Positions 42,229-50,765 of a stretch of DNA of 64,000 nucleotides are shown here, in pieces. The position numbers and the translations under genes were made by a program. How positions within the stretch are numbered: position 1 is the stretch's first letter; every line of letters begins with the position of its first letter. Location of the stretch: contig NZ_JAPEPO010000003.1 of the NCBI RefSeq assembly GCF_026340095.1, forward strand, positions 558,001 through 622,000, given 5' to 3'. The notes under the pieces are model-generated. The model did not search any database. It worked only from the letters and a program-made list of their open reading frames with translations, and had not been told where the DNA came from. Origin of the DNA: Streptomyces sp. NBC_01446 (GTDB lineage: Bacteria; Actinomycetota; Actinomycetes; Streptomycetales; Streptomycetaceae).

Positions 42229-42261
42229 GGCGGGGCGCCGCCGTGTCGGCGGCGCCCCGCC
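42229..42261. terminator. 15 bp GC hairpin terminator
   Basis: GGCGGGGCGCCGCCG and its exact complement flank a 3-base loop, starting 5 bases after the stop of the lipoprotein gene on the minus strand. Stem strength and position make it a clear terminator for that gene; the permease downstream then needs its own promoter. Confidence 0.7.
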
Positions 42262-42266
42262 GGGAT

Positions 42267-43193
42267 TCAGCCGACGCGCAGGGTCAGGGCGGCGGTGTGG
42301 AGCTTGCCGCCGGTCTGGAACTGCAGGAACAGCCGCCAGTTGCCGGAGGTGGGCAGCTCGGCGTGGAAGGACAGTTCCGGTCCGCCGTTGTCGCCGCTCA
42401 CCTTGGTGGTCGGGTGGAGGTGGGCGAACGCGGCGTCGCCTTCGTGGAAGGCGGTCAGGTGGGCGTAGGTGTCCAGGTAGGGCTCGAGGTCGGTGACGGG
42501 CTTTCCGCCCTTGGCGATCGAGACGGTCAGCGGGTGTGCCATGCCCGCCATGGGCTCGCCTTTGACGGTGACGGTGTACCCGTCGACCTGCGTGCTGGTG
42601 GCCGGTGCGGGCAGCGGGGTCTTCGCGGCGTCGCCGGGCACCGTCACGGTGCGCGAGAGCACGAAGTCCTTGCCCTTGCCCGTGCCGGTGTTCGGGGTGA
42701 GGGAGGCGAACATGCGCCAGGAGCCTGGCGTGAGGGAGGACAGGTCCGCACTCCAGGTGCCATCGGCGGCCATGGTCGGGTGGACGTGCTGGAAGCCGGT
42801 CAGGTCGGAGCGGATCGCGTAGAAGTGCATCCGCTTGGTCTGGTCGACAGCGAAGTCGGTGAGCGGCTTGCCGTCCGGGCCGGTCACCGTGAACCGGTAC
42901 GCGGCCTGCTTGCCGGACGGCAGCGTGGCGTCCTTCGAGGTAAGGCGGTAGCCGTCCTGGCTGTCGGACAGGCCGTTGTCGGAAGCCATGTGGCCCATGC
43001 CGGGCATGTCGCCCGTCGAGGGCGACGCGCTGGACGAGGACGATGCGGAGGACTTGCTGCCGTGGTCCATGCCCGGCGTGGACGCGGAGTCGCTGGAAGA
43101 ACCGCAGGCGGCCAGGGTCAGCGCGAGAGCCGCTGCGGCACAGCTCACGGCAATCACGCGGCGGCGTGCAATGAGTTGGGAAGAGGAGATCAT
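42267..43193 (-). CDS. Met/His-rich lipoprotein, metal-binding type
   Basis: The 308-residue secreted lipoprotein has a signal helix ending in LTLAAC. The mature N-terminus has GMDHG and GDMPGMGHM, motifs common in copper-binding proteins, in a Ser-rich linker. It is followed by two similar beta-sandwich domains (AAYRFTVTGPDGKPLTDFAVD with FQHVHPTMAADGTW; and VKGEPMAGMAHPLTVSIAKGGKPVTDLEPYLDTYAHLTAF with AFAHLHPTTK). The paired HVHP and HLHP histidines could bind metal. It probably captures or buffers copper outside the cell. Confidence 0.8.
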   Translation of the reverse strand: MISSSQLIARRRVIAVSCAAAALALTLAACGSSSDSASTPGMDHGSKSSASSSSSASPSTGDMPGMGHMASDNGLSDSQDGYRLTSKDATLPSGKQAAYRFTVTGPDGKPLTDFAVDQTKRMHFYAIRSDLTGFQHVHPTMAADGTWSADLSSLTPGSWRMFASLTPNTGTGKGKDFVLSRTVTVPGDAAKTPLPAPATSTQVDGYTVTVKGEPMAGMAHPLTVSIAKGGKPVTDLEPYLDTYAHLTAFHEGDAAFAHLHPTTKVSGDNGGPELSFHAELPTSGNWRLFLQFQTGGKLHTAALTLRVG

Positions 43194-43295
43194 CGAAGGG
43201 GGATCTTTCCGGGTGGGCGCACCACACCGGTGGCGCGCGGAGAGGGCAGGGCACGGTGCCGGTCCCGGCCGGTGGCCGGGTTCGGCGTGTGCCTG

Positions 43296-43757
43296 TCACG
43301 TCCGCGCGATGCACGCCTGGAGCAGGTGATCTCGACCGCCGGCCGGCGGCCCGCGCAGCCCGCTCCCGCCCAGTGCCCGCAGCCGGGCCGGCGTCCATGC
43401 GGCCGGAACGGTGACGGCGGCCACGGCGAGGAGGCCGGGCGCCGGCAGGGGGATCCGCTCGTGAGCCGGGGTCGCCACGCACAGCACCCCGGGCATCCCG
43501 CCAGCCCTGGCGGCCTGGAGGGTCAGGCCTGGATGATGCGTGGCGGGCGCGTGGGCCGTGGCCATCGGGGAGGCCTCGTGGCCGGCGGTCATCAGCGCGG
43601 GTGCGGGCATGGAGCCGTGGCAGCCCTCGGCGGCACTCGCCGGGGAGCCGTGCATGAGGACCAGGCCGAAGAGCACCGCGCACACGGCCACCAGTCGGGC
43701 GATGCCCCGCCTGCCCGCATGTCCGCTGCCCACGTTCCGTTCCCCTTCCTGCCTCAC
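43296..43757 (-). CDS. DUF6153-like small secreted or membrane protein
   Basis: The 153-residue protein has an N-terminal hydrophobic segment (IARLVAVCAVLFGLVLMHGSPASA), then Cys-, His- and Met-containing EGCHGSMPAPALMTAGHEASPMATAHAPATHHP, and a second hydrophobic stretch (PGLLAVAAVTVPAAW). It resembles DUF6153 proteins, which recur near copper genes in Streptomyces; function is not known. It is 102 bases upstream of the Met/His-rich lipoprotein on the same strand and is likely to be co-transcribed with it. Confidence 0.7.
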   Translation of the reverse strand: MRQEGERNVGSGHAGRRGIARLVAVCAVLFGLVLMHGSPASAAEGCHGSMPAPALMTAGHEASPMATAHAPATHHPGLTLQAARAGGMPGVLCVATPAHERIPLPAPGLLAVAAVTVPAAWTPARLRALGGSGLRGPPAGGRDHLLQACIART

Positions 43758-43883
43758 TGTTCGGCGCGCCGCCTGCGCTCGCCCACCTCACCATACCGGG
43801 ACGGGGTATGAACCGCCTCGGGTGCGCATCGAGTCCGCATCCGAGGACCTAGCGGCGAGTCAGCAGCCAGAGGAGGCAGCGGG

Positions 43884-44160
43884 ATGTTACGGAGCGCAGG
43901 CGGCTGGTCAGCTGGCGGAGTGGGGCCAGCGCCGCCCACACGCTGGCCCACCGGCGCCTGGAGACGCGAACTCTTCAACGGCGTCATCTGCTTCTACGGG
44001 ACCTTCGACGAGCGGAACGTCGTCATCGCCGCCCGCACCCAGGGCGCCGCATCCTGGTCAACCGCGTCGACGCCTTGGAAGTCCACCCGACCGGCGTTGG
44101 TCGGCGCCACTGCCACCGGCTCCTGGCGGACGCGCTGCACGCCCGCCCGCCTCTGACCGC
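43884..44160 (+). pseudogene. hypothetical protein remnant
   Basis: The plus strand reads RRELFNGVICFYGTFDERNVVIAARTQG, then after a frame change LVNRVDALEVHPTGVGRRHCHRLLADAL. The pieces look protein-like and consecutive but belong to two frames. No family is recognised. It runs tail-to-tail into the MFS gene stop at 44168. Confidence 0.35.
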
Positions 44161-44167
44161 GCTCCTG

Positions 44168-45439
44168 TCAGGCGACCGGCACAGCCTCCACCCCCTTGGC
44201 CGCTCCGGGGTCCAGCTGCCCCGTACGGTGCAGCCAGGCCACCGAGGCCGCGCAGGCCAGGCCCGTCGCAGCCAACGCTGCCCACGGCAGCCAGCTGATG
44301 CCGGTATCGAAGAGAGCCCCGACAGCAAGGTTCCCCAGGGAGATCGCAATGCCGGAGGCCGTGTTGTAGGCGCCGTAGTACGTGGCCACCAGCCGGTCGC
44401 TGGCGAGCCGTACGACGGTGTCCATCTCGAACGGGTAGAGGAGCGCCCCGCCCCAGGCGAGCAGCGCCGCGCACGCGGTCAGCGCAAGTGCACCGAGTGC
44501 GAGGCCGAACCCGCTGTCGGCGCCAGGGCCGGGCAGCAGCGGCAGGAAGGCAGCTCCCATGAGCGCAAGCCCGCAGACGATCGCGCGGGGCCCGGACATG
44601 GTGCGCTTCGCCCAGGCCGTCAGCTTCAACTGGCCCGACAGTGCTGCGAGTGCCGACACCGCGAAGACCGCTGCGGTCACCATCCCCGTACGGTCGCCGA
44701 ACAGGTCACGGGCGCGCAGCGGCAGTGCAAGGTAGACCTGGAAGGCCAGCACGTACGAGCCGGCCATCGCGGCGGCGAAGAGCAGGAACGGCCGGTTCGC
44801 GGCGACCGTCCGCCAGTCCCTTGCGACGGCACGCCACGCGGGCTCGGCTGTGCGATCGTTCGGCGGGCGTGCGGGCAGCGCGCACCACTGGAGCAGCGCC
44901 AGCGCGCTGAAGACGACGGCAGCACACGCGCACACCGCCCTGAAGTCCCAGGCCAGCAGGGCGAGTCCGGCGAGGGGGCCGACGAGAATGCCGGCCTGGT
45001 AGAAGACGTTGAATGTGGCGAATGCCTCCACCCTGCGCTCCTGGCCCGCCTCTGCCGCCAGGTACGCGCGCACGGCAGGGTTGAACAGGGCGCCTGCCAG
45101 CCCGGTCGCCGCCGACGCCGCGATCAGGGCGGGCAGAGAGTCGACCGCGCCCAGCAGCGCGAAGGCAACCGTGCGCAGGGCGCAGCCGGCCAGGATCATC
45201 GGCTTGCATCCGTAACGGTCGGCGAGGGTGCCGCCGATGAGGAACATGCCCTGCTGGGAGAGGTTGCGGACGCCGAGGACCAGGCCGACTGTCCACGCGG
45301 CGAGGCCCAGGCCGTGTGCGAGGTGGTCGGCGAGGTAGGGCATCAGCATGTAGAAGCCGAGGTTGATGGCGAACTGATTGGCCATCAACAGCCGGGCCGG
45401 TCGGTCGAAGGACGCCAGTTGGGCACGGAACCCCTTCAT
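44168..45439 (-). CDS. MFS exporter coupled to cysteine-synthase-like gene
   Basis: The 423-residue protein has twelve helices in two bundles, with the MFS motif GGTLADRYGCKPMILAG between helices 2 and 3. The N-terminus reads FDRPARLLMANQFAINLGFYMLMPYLADHL. It resembles drug/metabolite exporters of the DHA1 group. Its ATG at 45439 overlaps the stop of the upstream enzyme gene (ATGA), so the two are translationally coupled. It probably exports the product of that enzyme or a compound built from it. Confidence 0.88.
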   Translation of the reverse strand: MKGFRAQLASFDRPARLLMANQFAINLGFYMLMPYLADHLAHGLGLAAWTVGLVLGVRNLSQQGMFLIGGTLADRYGCKPMILAGCALRTVAFALLGAVDSLPALIAASAATGLAGALFNPAVRAYLAAEAGQERRVEAFATFNVFYQAGILVGPLAGLALLAWDFRAVCACAAVVFSALALLQWCALPARPPNDRTAEPAWRAVARDWRTVAANRPFLLFAAAMAGSYVLAFQVYLALPLRARDLFGDRTGMVTAAVFAVSALAALSGQLKLTAWAKRTMSGPRAIVCGLALMGAAFLPLLPGPGADSGFGLALGALALTACAALLAWGGALLYPFEMDTVVRLASDRLVATYYGAYNTASGIAISLGNLAVGALFDTGISWLPWAALAATGLACAASVAWLHRTGQLDPGAAKGVEAVPVA

Positions 45440-46581
45440 CGCATGCCCTCCGGAGCCGCCGTGGTCGCGCGGCCGAGCGGGTCGCGGACCTTGGCGCAGC
45501 GGGTCCAGGAGGTGAACGCGTACGCGTCCTGCTCCGCCGCCTCGTCCGGCTCGGCGGGCGGTTCGTGGCCGAGCAGACCGTGGCCGTGACACCAGGCGTC
45601 GTTGTAGACGGTCTCCAGATAGCGGTGCGGCCCGTCCGGGAAGATCGCGACGACCCGGGTTCCAGGCGGATACGTCCTTGCCGCCCAGCCCGCGACGAGC
45701 GCGACGGCTCCCGCACTCCAGCCGCCGGAGGCGTAGTGGCGGCGAGCCAGTTGCCGGCAGGCCCAGACCGCTTCGTGCGGGGCGACCCAGTGCACCTGGT
45801 CGAAGGCCGCGTAGTCGACGTTGCCGGGGTGGATGCTGGAGCCGAGACCGCGCATCAGGCGCGGCCCGGCGGGCTGGCCGAAGATGGCCGAGCCGACCGC
45901 GTCGACCCCGAGGAGGGCCATAGCGGGGAACGTCTGGCGCAGCACCCTCGCCGTGCCCGCCGAATGGCCGCCCGTGCCGACGGCCGCCACCAGGACATCG
46001 ATGCGGCCGAGTTGGGCGATCAACTCAGTGGCGAGAGGTGCGTACGCGGCCGCGTTGTCGGGATTGTGGTACTGATCTGGACAGTACGCGCCCGGGGTAC
46101 GGGCCAACAGTTCGGTGACCATTTCGCGGCGGGCCTGCTGCCAGCCGCCGTCGGGGTGCGGGGCGCTGACGTGTTCCACGTGGGCGCCGTAGGCGGTGAG
46201 CAGGCGGACCATAGCCGGTTCCATGCCCGGGTCGGAGACGATGGTGACCGGGTGGCCGTAGGTCAGTCCGGCCAGGGCGAGGCCCAGGCCGAGGGTGCCG
46301 CTGGAGGATTCGACAACCGGTGCACCGGGCGCGAGGTCGCCGCGGCGGCGGGCCTCACGGACCATGTGCAGACCGGGCCGGTCCTTGATGCCGCCGGGGT
46401 TGACGCCCTCCAGCTTGGCGTGGAAGCCGAGGCCGGCCGGTGCGAACGGCTCGTCGATCCACAGCACCGGGGTGTTCCCAACCAGTTGGACGGCGCGCCG
46501 GGCGGACGGCGGGGCGGGGGCGAGGGCGCCCGCAGGCAAGGGTGCATGAGTCGACGACAGGTCAAGCAGGGAGAGTTCCAT
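45436..46581 (-). CDS. PLP-dependent cysteine-synthase-like enzyme
   Basis: This 381-residue fold-type II PLP enzyme has Lys66 in NPGGIKDRPG as the Schiff-base residue, substrate loop ESSSGTLGLG, and phosphate-binding VGTGGHSAGTARV. The sequence is of the cysteine-synthase/SbnA group, which makes O-substituted serine derivatives into cysteine, cystathionine or diaminopropionate-type products. The C-terminal extension (WCHGHGLLGHEPPAEPDEAAEQ) contains Cys/His residues unusual in OASS. ATG at 46581 is preferred by family start. Coupling to an exporter suggests a secreted amino-acid-like product. Confidence 0.85.
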   Translation of the reverse strand: MELSLLDLSSTHAPLPAGALAPAPPSARRAVQLVGNTPVLWIDEPFAPAGLGFHAKLEGVNPGGIKDRPGLHMVREARRRGDLAPGAPVVESSSGTLGLGLALAGLTYGHPVTIVSDPGMEPAMVRLLTAYGAHVEHVSAPHPDGGWQQARREMVTELLARTPGAYCPDQYHNPDNAAAYAPLATELIAQLGRIDVLVAAVGTGGHSAGTARVLRQTFPAMALLGVDAVGSAIFGQPAGPRLMRGLGSSIHPGNVDYAAFDQVHWVAPHEAVWACRQLARRHYASGGWSAGAVALVAGWAARTYPPGTRVVAIFPDGPHRYLETVYNDAWCHGHGLLGHEPPAEPDEAAEQDAYAFTSWTRCAKVRDPLGRATTAAPEGMR

Positions 46582-46706
46582 GAGAGGTACGGCTCCTTCG
46601 CGCCCTGGCACAGGAAGGTTCAGGGCGGTGGGGTGATCGGGTGTCGGTGGCACGCGGGCACACAGCCGCCCTCTCTGACGAGCGGACGGGTATGCCGAGG
46701 CCGCGC

Positions 46707-47138
46707 CTACTGACGCCAGAGGCAGAGGAGCGAACGAGGCGCCGGGCCGTCCGGAGATGGCGGCCGGCCGGTCGCCCGACGGGCGTTCAACCCTGCGCCA
46801 GGCCGCGGCGATTGCGTCGGGAGCAGAACATCTGCCCCTGGCGCCGCGTACGCGCCGCCCCTGACATCTCTGGGCCGGTCCACCAGGTGATCGATGTGGC
46901 CGTCACTCGCGGAGTGGTGATGGACCGGCAGCCGGCCTTCCGCACGATTCCCCTGCGGATGCCCCGCTGTGGGGGAACTCGCTGCCGAGAGTTCCACGTG
47001 ACTCCCGTCAGGGGCCGTGACGTGCACGGTTCCCGCGAGATGTGCGACAACCAGCACCACGAGAGCGATCAGAGAAGCCGTACGGCCCCATCGCCCGGAG
47101 AAGGCGGTGGGGCCGAGGCGCAGTCCGATCACCTGCAC
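46707..47138 (-). CDS. hypothetical membrane-anchored protein, 143 aa
   Basis: The protein has an N-terminal transmembrane helix (TASLIALVVLVVAHLAGTVHVTA) and a His-rich outside segment (LPVHHHSASDGHIDHLVDRP) that could bind a metal. The C-terminal part is Arg/Pro-rich and of low complexity. I recognise no family, but the pattern is like small actinobacterial membrane proteins near metal genes. The ribosome site is not obvious, so the start is uncertain. Confidence 0.5.
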   Translation of the reverse strand: MQVIGLRLGPTAFSGRWGRTASLIALVVLVVAHLAGTVHVTAPDGSHVELSAASSPTAGHPQGNRAEGRLPVHHHSASDGHIDHLVDRPRDVRGGAYAAPGADVLLPTQSPRPGAGLNARRATGRPPSPDGPAPRSLLCLWRQ

Positions 47139-47153
47139 ACCGTATTCGAAGCA

Positions 47154-48152
47154 TTACGTTGTGTCACAACCGGGCGCGCCGAGTCGACGCGCTCCGGATT
47201 CGTCAGCCCTGCGCGAGCCGGGTGCCGCGAACACCGTCCCCCAGGTGAATCTCATCAGCGGCCCGAACGTCGCAGCCGCTTGGATTCCAGCCCCCAGATC
47301 ACGCTCGTGCGGTGTCTCCAGGGCACCGTGCACGGGCGGCAAAGTTGGGGCGGCCTGCCACTGTGCGCAGTTGGTCGCCGGTCGCGACTTGCCAGCCGAT
47401 GCCGCCCTCGATGCCGCTGGCGCTGTGCGGCCGTGCGACCACGCCGCCGTAGGACAGTAGGCCTCGACGACCCACTGCGCGCCGCCCAGCGCGAGTCCAG
47501 CGAACAGGGCGGTGAGCAGTGCCGGGCGCCGCCAGCGGCGTGCGCACAGCCCGGCGGCGGCCATCGGCAGGGACAGCCACAGCGCATCCGTGGGGCGGAA
47601 GAGCGCCGCGGCAGCGAGGGCGAGACACAGCCCGATGAGCGCCCGCCGATTGCTCCGGTTCCCGGCCGCCCGCAAGAAGCAGCCGACCGCGCTGAGGGCG
47701 CTGAGGTCCAGTGGTTCGGTATGGCCTGCGGCCTGTAGAGCTGGGTCACCCACAGGGCGACGAAGAGTGTTCCGGTCAGCGCGAGCACCGGCATGGGACG
47801 CAGCCACCGCCACGCCCACAGGGCGACGAAAGATCCCCGTGCCGGACAGCACGGCGAGGTAGACCACCCGCAGCGCGAGCATGGACGAGGTAAGGATGGT
47901 GAGCGGTGCGATCAGCACGGGAACGCCGTGGACGCGGGGCGCGCTGAAGTACGCGGACCGGATGTGCGGGGCGACGTAGCTGGCGTAGACCGACTCGTCC
48001 CGGGCGAAGTGCCATCCGGGCGCCACGAAGAGCAGTTGGGCCAGGGTGATGGCGAGTGCGAAAGTCGCCAGCCGCCAGCGGCAGAGCGCCGCCGGCCGCG
48101 ATCCCTCCTGGGTGGGGCGGGGCCGCGACCGTACCTGCACGTCCGAGAGCAC
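47154..48152 (-). pseudogene. polytopic membrane protein (glycosyltransferase-39-like), frameshifted
   Basis: The start is intact: LATFALAITLAQLLFVAPGWHFARDESVYASYVAPHI, with the DE motif of GT39/mannosyltransferase-like proteins, then ILTSSMLALRVVYLAVLSGTGIF. The following helices (MPVLALTGTLFVALWVTQLYRPQAIPNHW) are in a second frame, the next in the first again, and the part reading SYGGVVARPHSASGIEGGIGWQVATGDQL in a third. At least three frameshifts make this a pseudogene. Confidence 0.7.
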
Positions 48153-48160
48153 GGCGGAGG

Positions 48161-49039
48161 CTACTTCCCGGCGCCAGACGTGGCGGCGGCGTTTTGGAAG
48201 TAGTCGCCGACGAGGTCGCCGACCAGCGTGCCGGCAGTGATGTCACTTTTCACGTGACCGGCCATGTAGAGGCGGGAGTAGAGGACCTGGGCGGCCATCG
48301 CCTTGTAGTCCTCGGCGCGGTGCGGGGCCCAGTCGCCGAGGAGGGTGACGGCGGCGGCGGCCTTGGCGGCGTGCCGCGAGGGGTAGGAGTAGGGGCCCTT
48401 CTGCCCGGCCGTCACGTGCTTGTCGGGGCGCAGCGACGGGTCGAGGACGTAAGGCGCGGGCTGCTTGTCGCGGGCGGCCACCTTCTCGGTGATCGCCTTG
48501 GCAAGCTTGAGAGCGGTCTTCAACTCCGTCTTCTCAACGGCCCCTTGCTCCTTGGGGAGGAGTTCGCGCTGGTCGTGGCCGTAGAGCTTCCAGATGTCGC
48601 TCTTTCCGTGGGTTTCGAGCCAGGTCGCGGCCTTCTTCCCGGCGGCGGTACGGGTCTTGGCGAGGGCTTGCACATGGTGCAGTTCGGTGGTGCGCTCCGC
48701 CTTGCCCGGAGGGGCCGGGACCTGCTGTGCGGCCCAGGTCAGGAACGCCTTGTCGTCGCGGGTGGAGCCGTGCGTGGCCTTCCACTTGGCGAACAGCGCG
48801 TCCGCGGTGTGCTTCTGCGCCGCCTGCTGCTTGGCGACATCGGCGACCTGGGCGTCGGTGAAGAGCACGGGCGGCGGGTCGGCCTTGATCAGGTCGGTCG
48901 CGCCGGGCTTCTTCTTCGCCGAGGCGGAGGAGGCGGCCGGGGCTGCGTCGGTGGAGTGGACCAGGCCGAAGGCGGCGGCGCCGGCGGCGACGACGGCGAT
49001 CAGGGGGTACTGCCACTTCAGGCGGCGGGGGCTGTTCAT
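48161..49039 (-). CDS. PAP2-type phosphatase, membrane-anchored
   Basis: The 292-residue protein has one N-terminal anchor helix (YPLIAVVAAGAAAFGLVHS) and a large extracytoplasmic part. Near the C-terminus are the PAP2/class A acid phosphatase motifs: YSYPSRHAAKAAAAVTLLG with the PSRH variant of PSGH, and SRLYMAGHVKSDITAG with the catalytic His and Asp. It would hydrolyse phosphomonoesters or pyrophosphate bonds outside the cell. Its ATG overlaps the stop of the VTC-domain gene, in an operon with DUF4956, which suggests work on polyphosphate or related polymers. Confidence 0.85.
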   Translation of the reverse strand: MNSPRRLKWQYPLIAVVAAGAAAFGLVHSTDAAPAASSASAKKKPGATDLIKADPPPVLFTDAQVADVAKQQAAQKHTADALFAKWKATHGSTRDDKAFLTWAAQQVPAPPGKAERTTELHHVQALAKTRTAAGKKAATWLETHGKSDIWKLYGHDQRELLPKEQGAVEKTELKTALKLAKAITEKVAARDKQPAPYVLDPSLRPDKHVTAGQKGPYSYPSRHAAKAAAAVTLLGDWAPHRAEDYKAMAAQVLYSRLYMAGHVKSDITAGTLVGDLVGDYFQNAAATSGAGK

Positions 49040-49905
49040 GCGGGGGAGTTCCTTCCGGCGCGGGGCGCTTCGGTGTGCGGGAGGGTGTGGAAGCGGGTGC
49101 GGGCGAGGCGGCGGACGTTGTTGTCGGGCAGTCCGGGTACGAGCAGAGACAGGCCGACGATGTACTTGCTGATGGACACCGGCCTGGCGCCCAGGCCGAG
49201 CAGGAGGCGGTCGGCGCGGGCGGGACGGGCTGTGCCCTTGGTCTCGACCAGGAAGTAGCCGGGGTCCAGCTCGGCGGTGCGGCCGTCGCGGTGGCAGGTG
49301 AGAGCGCCGTCCAGGGTGAGGCGGGTGCCGGCTTCGAGGTCGGCGAGGGCGGCCCTCAGGTAGCGGATCTCGCCGGCCGGGGTGAGGTCGGCGGCGGTGA
49401 CCTCTATCCCGCTGTCGCAGAGCACACGGTCGACGAAGGCGGCGGCCCCGGTGCCGGCCTCCAGGCGCCCGTAGGCGCCCGCGTCGACGGTATGGGCGTG
49501 CTTGACGGTGGCGCCGCGGCCGTCCTTGGTCTTGACCTCCATGCGGCACAGCCGGTCCTCGGCATACAGCCGGGTGCGCACCTTCCACCGCCGGCGGCGC
49601 CCCTGCATATGGGCGCGCCACGCGGCCAGGTGCTCAGTGTCGAAGTAGGTGGTGCGGTAGGCGGTGGTACGGCGTCCGTGGATGTCCAGGACATGGTGGG
49701 TCTCGGCCAGTTGGGACATCAGCTGCTCCGCCGAGTAGGCCGGTATCAGGTACTTGCGGTCCACCCGGTGTTGGAGGGCGGCCGCGCCGTCGATCTCGGC
49801 GAGAGAGGCCGGTCGCAGCCCGGCCAGGTGCAGGAGCTCGGTGATCCGTGCGCGGGGCAGGGCCGCCACCCCGGTATCCGGTGCCGCGGTGGGCGTGATG
49901 GTCAC
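49036..49905 (-). CDS. VTC-domain polyphosphate polymerase-like protein
   Basis: This 289-residue CYTH/VTC-fold protein has VDRKYLIPAY near the N-terminus, then YRTTYFDTEHLAAWRAHMQGRRRRWKVRTRLYAEDRLCRMEVKTKDGRG, with the tunnel-lining basic residues and E-K-E pattern of VTC4-like polymerases, and LDPGYFLVETKGTARPARADRLLL. Fungal VTC proteins polymerise polyphosphate from ATP. Bacterial VTC-domain proteins are often next to DUF4956 and CotH genes with unproven roles. Here it lies between DUF4956 and PAP2 with ATGA overlaps on both sides. Confidence 0.85.
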   Translation of the reverse strand: MTITPTAAPDTGVAALPRARITELLHLAGLRPASLAEIDGAAALQHRVDRKYLIPAYSAEQLMSQLAETHHVLDIHGRRTTAYRTTYFDTEHLAAWRAHMQGRRRRWKVRTRLYAEDRLCRMEVKTKDGRGATVKHAHTVDAGAYGRLEAGTGAAAFVDRVLCDSGIEVTAADLTPAGEIRYLRAALADLEAGTRLTLDGALTCHRDGRTAELDPGYFLVETKGTARPARADRLLLGLGARPVSISKYIVGLSLLVPGLPDNNVRRLARTRFHTLPHTEAPRAGRNSPA

Positions 49906-50600
49906 AGCGACTTCCCTCCATCGACCGCCGGGTCGACCGGGACCGCCGGGGAATCCTGCCCGTCCCTCTGTCCGGGAACGAAGACCCGCTCGCTGTCCTC
50001 CACGACGTAGCGGGCGGAGACGCGGGTCGTCTCCCGCACGTAGTCGATCTCGTCGACCTCGACGGCGAGCGGTGCGGTGCCGAGCCGGGCCGTCAGGTCG
50101 GCCCGGATGTCCTCGGCGTTGCGGTAGACCCGGTCGAGGGTGACCTTCATGACGCGGGTGGGCTGGTGTGAGGCCGGGGCGTCGATCACCAGGACCGCGA
50201 GGAGCAGGACGACGTCGATGCCGATGATCATCCAGGTCTCGCGCTGCGGCAGTCCGTTGCTCAGCGCCATCACCAGTGCAATGAAGGCGTAGGCGACGTC
50301 GCGGACCGTGAAGGCTGCGCTGCGCAGCCGGACCAGGGAGAGAATGCCGAACAGACCGAACCCGACACCGGAGGGGAACTTGCCCGCGCTGATCGCGGTC
50401 ATCGCGGCGAACAGACCGAGGTTGAGCGCGGCCAGGGCCAGCGGCATCTCCGGCACCGAGCGGCGGCGCCGGTAGAGCCAGCCGACCAGCACCAGCAGCA
50501 CCAGGACATCCAGGCCGGCGCGGGCCATCAGGTCTCCCGGCGTGAGTGCCGAGGCGAGGGACTTGTCGGCGAGCAGAAGTGTCGCGGCGTGCATGATCAT
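49902..50600 (-). CDS. DUF4956 membrane protein
   Basis: The 232-residue protein has four helices in the N-terminal half (LDVLVLLVLVGWLY; MPLALAALNLGLFAAMTAI; VAYAFIALVMALSNGLP; WMIIGIDVVLLLAVLVI), with GFGLFGILSLVRLRSA between them, as in DUF4956. A soluble C-terminal domain (VTLDRVYRNAEDIRADLTARLG; VEVDEIDYVRETTRVSARYVV) follows. DUF4956 proteins are usually encoded with VTC-domain proteins; the function is unknown. It heads the operon and is divergent from the response-regulator gene. Confidence 0.87.
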   Translation of the reverse strand: MIMHAATLLLADKSLASALTPGDLMARAGLDVLVLLVLVGWLYRRRRSVPEMPLALAALNLGLFAAMTAISAGKFPSGVGFGLFGILSLVRLRSAAFTVRDVAYAFIALVMALSNGLPQRETWMIIGIDVVLLLAVLVIDAPASHQPTRVMKVTLDRVYRNAEDIRADLTARLGTAPLAVEVDEIDYVRETTRVSARYVVEDSERVFVPGQRDGQDSPAVPVDPAVDGGKSL

Positions 50601-50765
50601 GGTCTCCGTTCCTGGCAGTGGCCGCTCTGATGGCGGTCGAAGCCGACTCCTGCCGTAAGGCGACGCACGCTAGAGAAGTTGCATTAACAGACCATGAAGC
50701 CTTGACGGTGCCCCGGAGTGCCGAGGAGCACGAAGCGGCTCACGCCCACCGGGTTATCCTTCGGC

